This document shows positions 6,530-8,245 of a stretch of 8,245 nt of DNA, in pieces (position 1 is the stretch's first letter; each line of letters opens with the position of its first letter). The stretch lies in assembly GCA_903888395.1 (NCBI GenBank), contig CAISTO010000355.1:1-8245 (forward strand), in the 5' to 3' direction. The translations under genes and the position numbers were made by a program. Origin of the DNA: an uncultured Bacteroidota bacterium (lineage in GTDB: Bacteria > Bacteroidota > Bacteroidia > UKL13-3). The notes below the pieces were generated by a model that searched no databases, had not been told where the DNA came from, and saw only the letters and a list, made by a program, of their open reading frames with translations.

Positions 6530-6545
6530 TACCGCTTGAGCGGTA
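6530..6545. repeat. Perfect hairpin TACCGC-TTGA-GCGGTA
   Basis: This is a 6-bp perfect stem with a 4-nt loop, G+C-richer than the surrounding DNA. It lies 25 nt from the end of the start-less gene fragment and is the first of a run of hairpins that fills the rest of this intergenic region. The next ~70 nt (6546-6618) are plain A+T-rich DNA in which I see nothing else. Confidence 0.6.
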
Positions 6546-6618
6546 CTTCTGAATGACTTAATTATTGCAAACTGATTTATAATTTACAAACTAATGTGGT
6601 TTAGTTATTTTTTTTATT

Positions 6619-6635
6619 CAACTACTTCGTAGTTG
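6619..6635. repeat. Perfect hairpin CAACTAC-TTC-GTAGTTG
   Basis: This is a 7-bp perfect stem with a 3-nt TTC loop. It is preceded by eight T residues and followed by GTATTGTTTTT, so it could act as a weak terminator on the plus strand downstream of the Nudix gene, or on the minus strand (an A/T run lies on both sides). The G+C content of the stem is modest, so it is more likely one member of the palindrome series than a strong terminator. Confidence 0.5.
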
Positions 6636-6652
6636 GTATTGTTTTTAATCAC

Positions 6653-6681
6653 AAAATCCCCGAATTTTATTCGGGGATTTT
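6653..6681. terminator. Bidirectional intrinsic-terminator-like hairpin between convergent genes
   Basis: AAAATCCCCGAA and TTCGGGGATTTT form a perfect 12-bp stem around a TTTTA loop. The core CCCCGAA/TTCGGGG is strong, and both strands end the stem in four T residues. It lies between the converging Nudix (+) and GNAT (-) genes, 142 nt past the end of the GNAT gene, and is the strongest stem in the window. The T-tract is short (TTTTC on plus, TTTTG on minus), so termination efficiency is uncertain. It may instead be a mobile palindromic repeat recruited as a terminator. Confidence 0.6.
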
Positions 6682-6688
6682 CAAATTG

Positions 6689-6800
6689 AACCCCTTTGGG
6701 GTTTTGAGCGAATATTAACAATCCTGAAAGGATTGAATGTTAATAGCCCTTCATGAAATGCAGGGTATGAAATCGATAAAAGTAATCACGACCCTGAAAG
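6689..6800. repeat. Composite palindromic repeat: three hairpins plus a degenerate second submotif copy
   Basis: In order: AACCCC-TTT-GGGGTT (6689-6703); an outer stem TATTAACA/TGTTAATA (6713-6720 and 6738-6745) enclosing ATCC-TGAAA-GGAT (6721-6733); then an imperfect hairpin CCCT-t-CAT-GAA-ATG-c-AGGG (6747-6765) followed by TATGAAATC. The submotif CCTGAAAG occurs at 6723-6730 and again at 6793-6800, where the flanking arms are degraded (GACCCTGAAAGTCC). The order of hairpin, TTAATA, CCC-hairpin-GGG, TATGAAA resembles a dispersed intergenic palindromic repeat I associate with Bacteroidota genomes. That association is from memory and only one locus is visible here. No coding frame of note spans it. 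Confidence 0.6.
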
Positions 6801-6822
6801 TCCATAATTAAACTACATTGAT

Positions 6823-7335
6823 CTACAAAGTCAAGCTCAACATAAAGTCATCACACAGTCTTTCACCAAGCTGAAACGTTCGAATGTCAAAGGTTTTGAA
6901 GCCCATTTTGTTATAAAATTTCAAAGCTTTGTGGTTTTCTTGCCAAACTCCTAAATAGATATTTTGATAATGTTGTTGCTTACAAAAATCAATGGTAAAC
7001 TGCATTAACTGCTGCGCAATTCCTTTTCCATGAAATTGTTTTCTAACATAAATTTTTTCAATTTCAGCGCTATTTCCCTCCAATTTTGTATTAGTTTGGT
7101 TCAACAAAAGTTTTACATAACCAATGTCTCCAGTTTCATTATAAGCCAAAAAATAAACAATATTCTCATCCTTTAAATTGGTGGCTAATTTTTCAATAGT
7201 ATAAGTATTTGCAATATAGGCTTGCATATCCGACTCGGAATTTTCGTCTTTGTAGGAATCGTAAAAAGTGCTTGCTCCTATTTGAGCTAATACCGCTCGG
7301 TGCTTTTGTGAACAAATGACAATATTTGAAACCAT
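6823..7335 (-). CDS. GNAT family N-acetyltransferase
   Basis: A single-domain acetyl-CoA-dependent acetyltransferase of 170 residues, the normal length for this superfamily. The central beta strands are visible as VYFLAYN (60-66) and DIGYVKLLL (70-78). Motif A runs EKIYVRKQFHGKGIAQQLM (93-111), with the acetyl-CoA pyrophosphate loop Q100-FHGKGIA-107. Motif B is NIYLGVWQENHKALKFY (125-141), followed by NKMGF (142-146), the usual end of the fold. The N-terminal FYDSYKD segment and motif B resemble the PaiA-like (spermidine/spermine) acetyltransferase group, but the substrate cannot be fixed from sequence. It is cytoplasmic. The start is ATG 7333-7335. A poor -7-like match TATCATTG (complement of 7361-7368) lies 25 nt upstream. 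It is transcribed alone, convergent with the Nudix gene and divergent from rlmB. No truncation or frameshift is seen. Confidence 0.92.
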   Translation of the reverse strand: MVSNIVICSQKHRAVLAQIGASTFYDSYKDENSESDMQAYIANTYTIEKLATNLKDENIVYFLAYNETGDIGYVKLLLNQTNTKLEGNSAEIEKIYVRKQFHGKGIAQQLMQFTIDFCKQQHYQNIYLGVWQENHKALKFYNKMGFKTFDIRTFQLGERLCDDFMLSLTL

Positions 7336-7412
7336 AATCGGATTAATTGTTAAACTTTTACAATGATAGAAATTTAGTTGAATTTTAAAAAGTAGATTTA
7401 CTACTAAAATGC

Positions 7413-7421
7413 TTTACTTTG
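7413..7421 (+). promoter_or_regulatory. -7-like promoter element abutting the rlmB start
   Basis: TTTACTTTG followed by CAGCT lies 5 nt before the ATG at 7427. It resembles the Bacteroidota -7 box (TAnnTTTG) with one spacer base fewer. If it is used, transcription would begin at or within a few bases of ATG 7427, giving a leaderless or near-leaderless mRNA and excluding the upstream ATG at 7409. No TTG -33 element is found at the normal distance. Confidence 0.4.
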
Positions 7422-7426
7422 CAGCT

Positions 7427-8197
7427 ATGGCATTTTATCCAAAAAGCAATCCAAAACCTATAGATACCACCCAATTAATATATGGCCAACATGCAATTTT
7501 AGAAGCATTGCTAGCAGCAAAAGATATTAATAAAGTGATAGTTCAGCAAACTGCAAAGAGCGAAATCATTAACGAGATTTTAAAAAAATGTAAGCAACAG
7601 GATATTCCAATTCAGTATGCGCCAAAGGAAAAATTTGCTTTTCTTCAACAAAAAAATCATCAGGGTGTGATGGCTTATTTATCGCCAATAGCTTTTCAAA
7701 AAATTGAAGATATTATTCCACAATTATTTGACGAAGGCAAAACGCCTTTTATACTTATTTTGGATAGAATTACCGATGTAAGGAACTTGGGAGCCATTGC
7801 TCGTTCGGCATATTGCGCGGGAGTTCATGCCATTGTAATTCCAGCTGCTGATAATGCACCAATTAATGAAGATGCAGTAAAAACTTCGGCTGGAGCGCTC
7901 ATGCACATTCCTATTTGCCGAGAAAAAAACTATAAAACTGTTTTGGAATTATTGAACCAAAGTGGTGTTTTAACCATTGCTTGTAGTGAAAAAGCAAAGA
8001 AGAATTTTCATGAAATAGATTTAACTGTTCCCGTTGCCATTATTATGGGAAATGAAGAAACAGGAATTAGTCCAGAAATATTGAAAAAATGCGAAGAAAT
8101 GGCTAAAATTCCGTTGGAATTAGGTGTTCAATCATTGAACGTAAGTGTAGCTGCAGGAATAGCAGTTTACGAAACCGTAAGACAAAGGATTAGTTAA
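7427..8197 (+). CDS. rlmB: 23S rRNA (guanosine-2'-O-)-methyltransferase, SpoU/TrmH family
   Basis: RlmB methylates the 2'-O of G2251 (E. coli numbering) in the 23S rRNA P-loop using S-adenosylmethionine. With the start at ATG 7427 the protein has 256 residues. The N-terminal RNA-binding domain carries IYGQHAILEAL (18-28) and ends near NHQGVMAYLSP (77-87). The SpoU trefoil-knot domain has motif 1 LDRITDVRNLGAIARSA (112-128, with N120 and R126), KTSAGALMHIPI (152-163), motif 2 IIMGNEETGIS (205-215) and motif 3 QSLNVSVAAGIAVYE (235-249). All family residues look present. The usual IPMxG before motif 3 reads IPLELG, a mild deviation. An in-frame ATG at 7409 would add six residues (MLYFAA), but it lies upstream of a -7-like element, so I prefer 7427. 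Other TrmH-family 2'-O-methyltransferases are related, but domain order and length fit RlmB best. The gene stands alone, divergent from the GNAT gene. Confidence 0.92.
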   Translation: MAFYPKSNPKPIDTTQLIYGQHAILEALLAAKDINKVIVQQTAKSEIINEILKKCKQQDIPIQYAPKEKFAFLQQKNHQGVMAYLSPIAFQKIEDIIPQLFDEGKTPFILILDRITDVRNLGAIARSAYCAGVHAIVIPAADNAPINEDAVKTSAGALMHIPICREKNYKTVLELLNQSGVLTIACSEKAKKNFHEIDLTVPVAIIMGNEETGISPEILKKCEEMAKIPLELGVQSLNVSVAAGIAVYETVRQRIS

Positions 8198-8207
8198 TAG
8201 TTGGAAT

Positions 8208-8245
8208 GAGATTACTTCTCATGCTATGGCATGATCGCAATGACG
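8208..8245. repeat. Dispersed repeat with internal hairpin, running off the window edge
   Basis: The stretch GAGATTACTTC (8208-8218) followed by CGCAATGACG (8236-8245) matches, from memory, the ends of a repeat common in many bacterial genomes (on the other strand CGTCATTGCGA...GAAGCAATCTC). Between them is a perfect hairpin TCATGC-TATG-GCATGA (8219-8234). It begins 11 nt after the rlmB stop, so in the mRNA it would fold just behind the gene. The right end is not visible. Confidence 0.55.

Noticed and set aside
6530..6800. Could the repeated palindromes be a CRISPR array or an attachment site?
   Set aside because: The hairpins differ from one another in sequence and spacing, with no constant repeat and regular spacer, no cas gene and no integrase in the window.
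6281..6822. Small RNA or riboswitch in the convergent intergenic region
   Set aside because: Many stems exist, but there is no recognisable riboswitch core, no clear promoter followed by a defined terminator, and the region lies downstream of both flanking genes.
7724..7906. Minus-strand open frame of 60 codons
   Set aside because: It is antisense to the SAM-binding core of rlmB, and its Ser/Cys/Trp/Arg/Asn-rich composition is typical of an antisense shadow.

Overview
The window comes from a Bacteroidota genome. The DNA is A+T-rich, Shine-Dalgarno sites are essentially absent, TAnnTTTG-like -7 boxes occur upstream of several genes, and a DUF4270 lipoprotein gene sits beside a short glycogen-synthase-like gene, a pairing typical of this phylum. 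A genus cannot be named from the sequence. Most of the window is chromosomal housekeeping, and I see no phage, plasmid, integrase, IS transposase, CRISPR or RNA gene.

Left part (1-3932, minus strand): a compact four-gene transcription unit read right to left. It runs from a short degenerate GT5 (glycogen/starch synthase-like) protein to an overlapping DUF4270 lipoprotein, then a type I-beta DAHP synthase (aroF, GTG start), then glmS (only its first 230 codons are inside the window). The short gaps (overlap, 18 nt, 13 nt) suggest co-transcription from a promoter near 3961-3968. The enzymes with known roles feed aromatic amino acid synthesis and amino-sugar/peptidoglycan precursor synthesis. 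The first two proteins have no established function.

Middle (3933-6280, plus strand): a 115-nt divergent promoter region with a small hairpin, then panC (pantothenate/CoA synthesis, GTG start), a two-lobed predicted lipoprotein of unknown function, and a Nudix hydrolase starting 3 nt after it.

Convergent intergenic region (6281-6822): the only clearly non-ordinary stretch. It holds a start-less 60-codon open frame that looks like the 3' remnant of a small gene (6323-6505, minus). This is followed by a run of six hairpins (6530-6765), one of which is a plausible bidirectional terminator, plus a second degenerate copy of one repeat submotif. The arrangement resembles the dispersed palindromic repeats found in many Bacteroidota intergenic regions.

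Right part: a GNAT acetyltransferase (minus) diverges from rlmB (plus), a SpoU-type 23S rRNA 2'-O-methyltransferase whose likely start lies directly behind a -7-like box. The window ends inside another dispersed repeat (GAGATTACTTC...CGCAATGACG) carrying its own hairpin.

No convincing new multi-gene system is visible. The best leads are the degenerate GT5/DUF4270 pair, whose putative ADP-glucose-binding motif is clearly lost, and the gene remnant plus palindrome array at 6323-6800.
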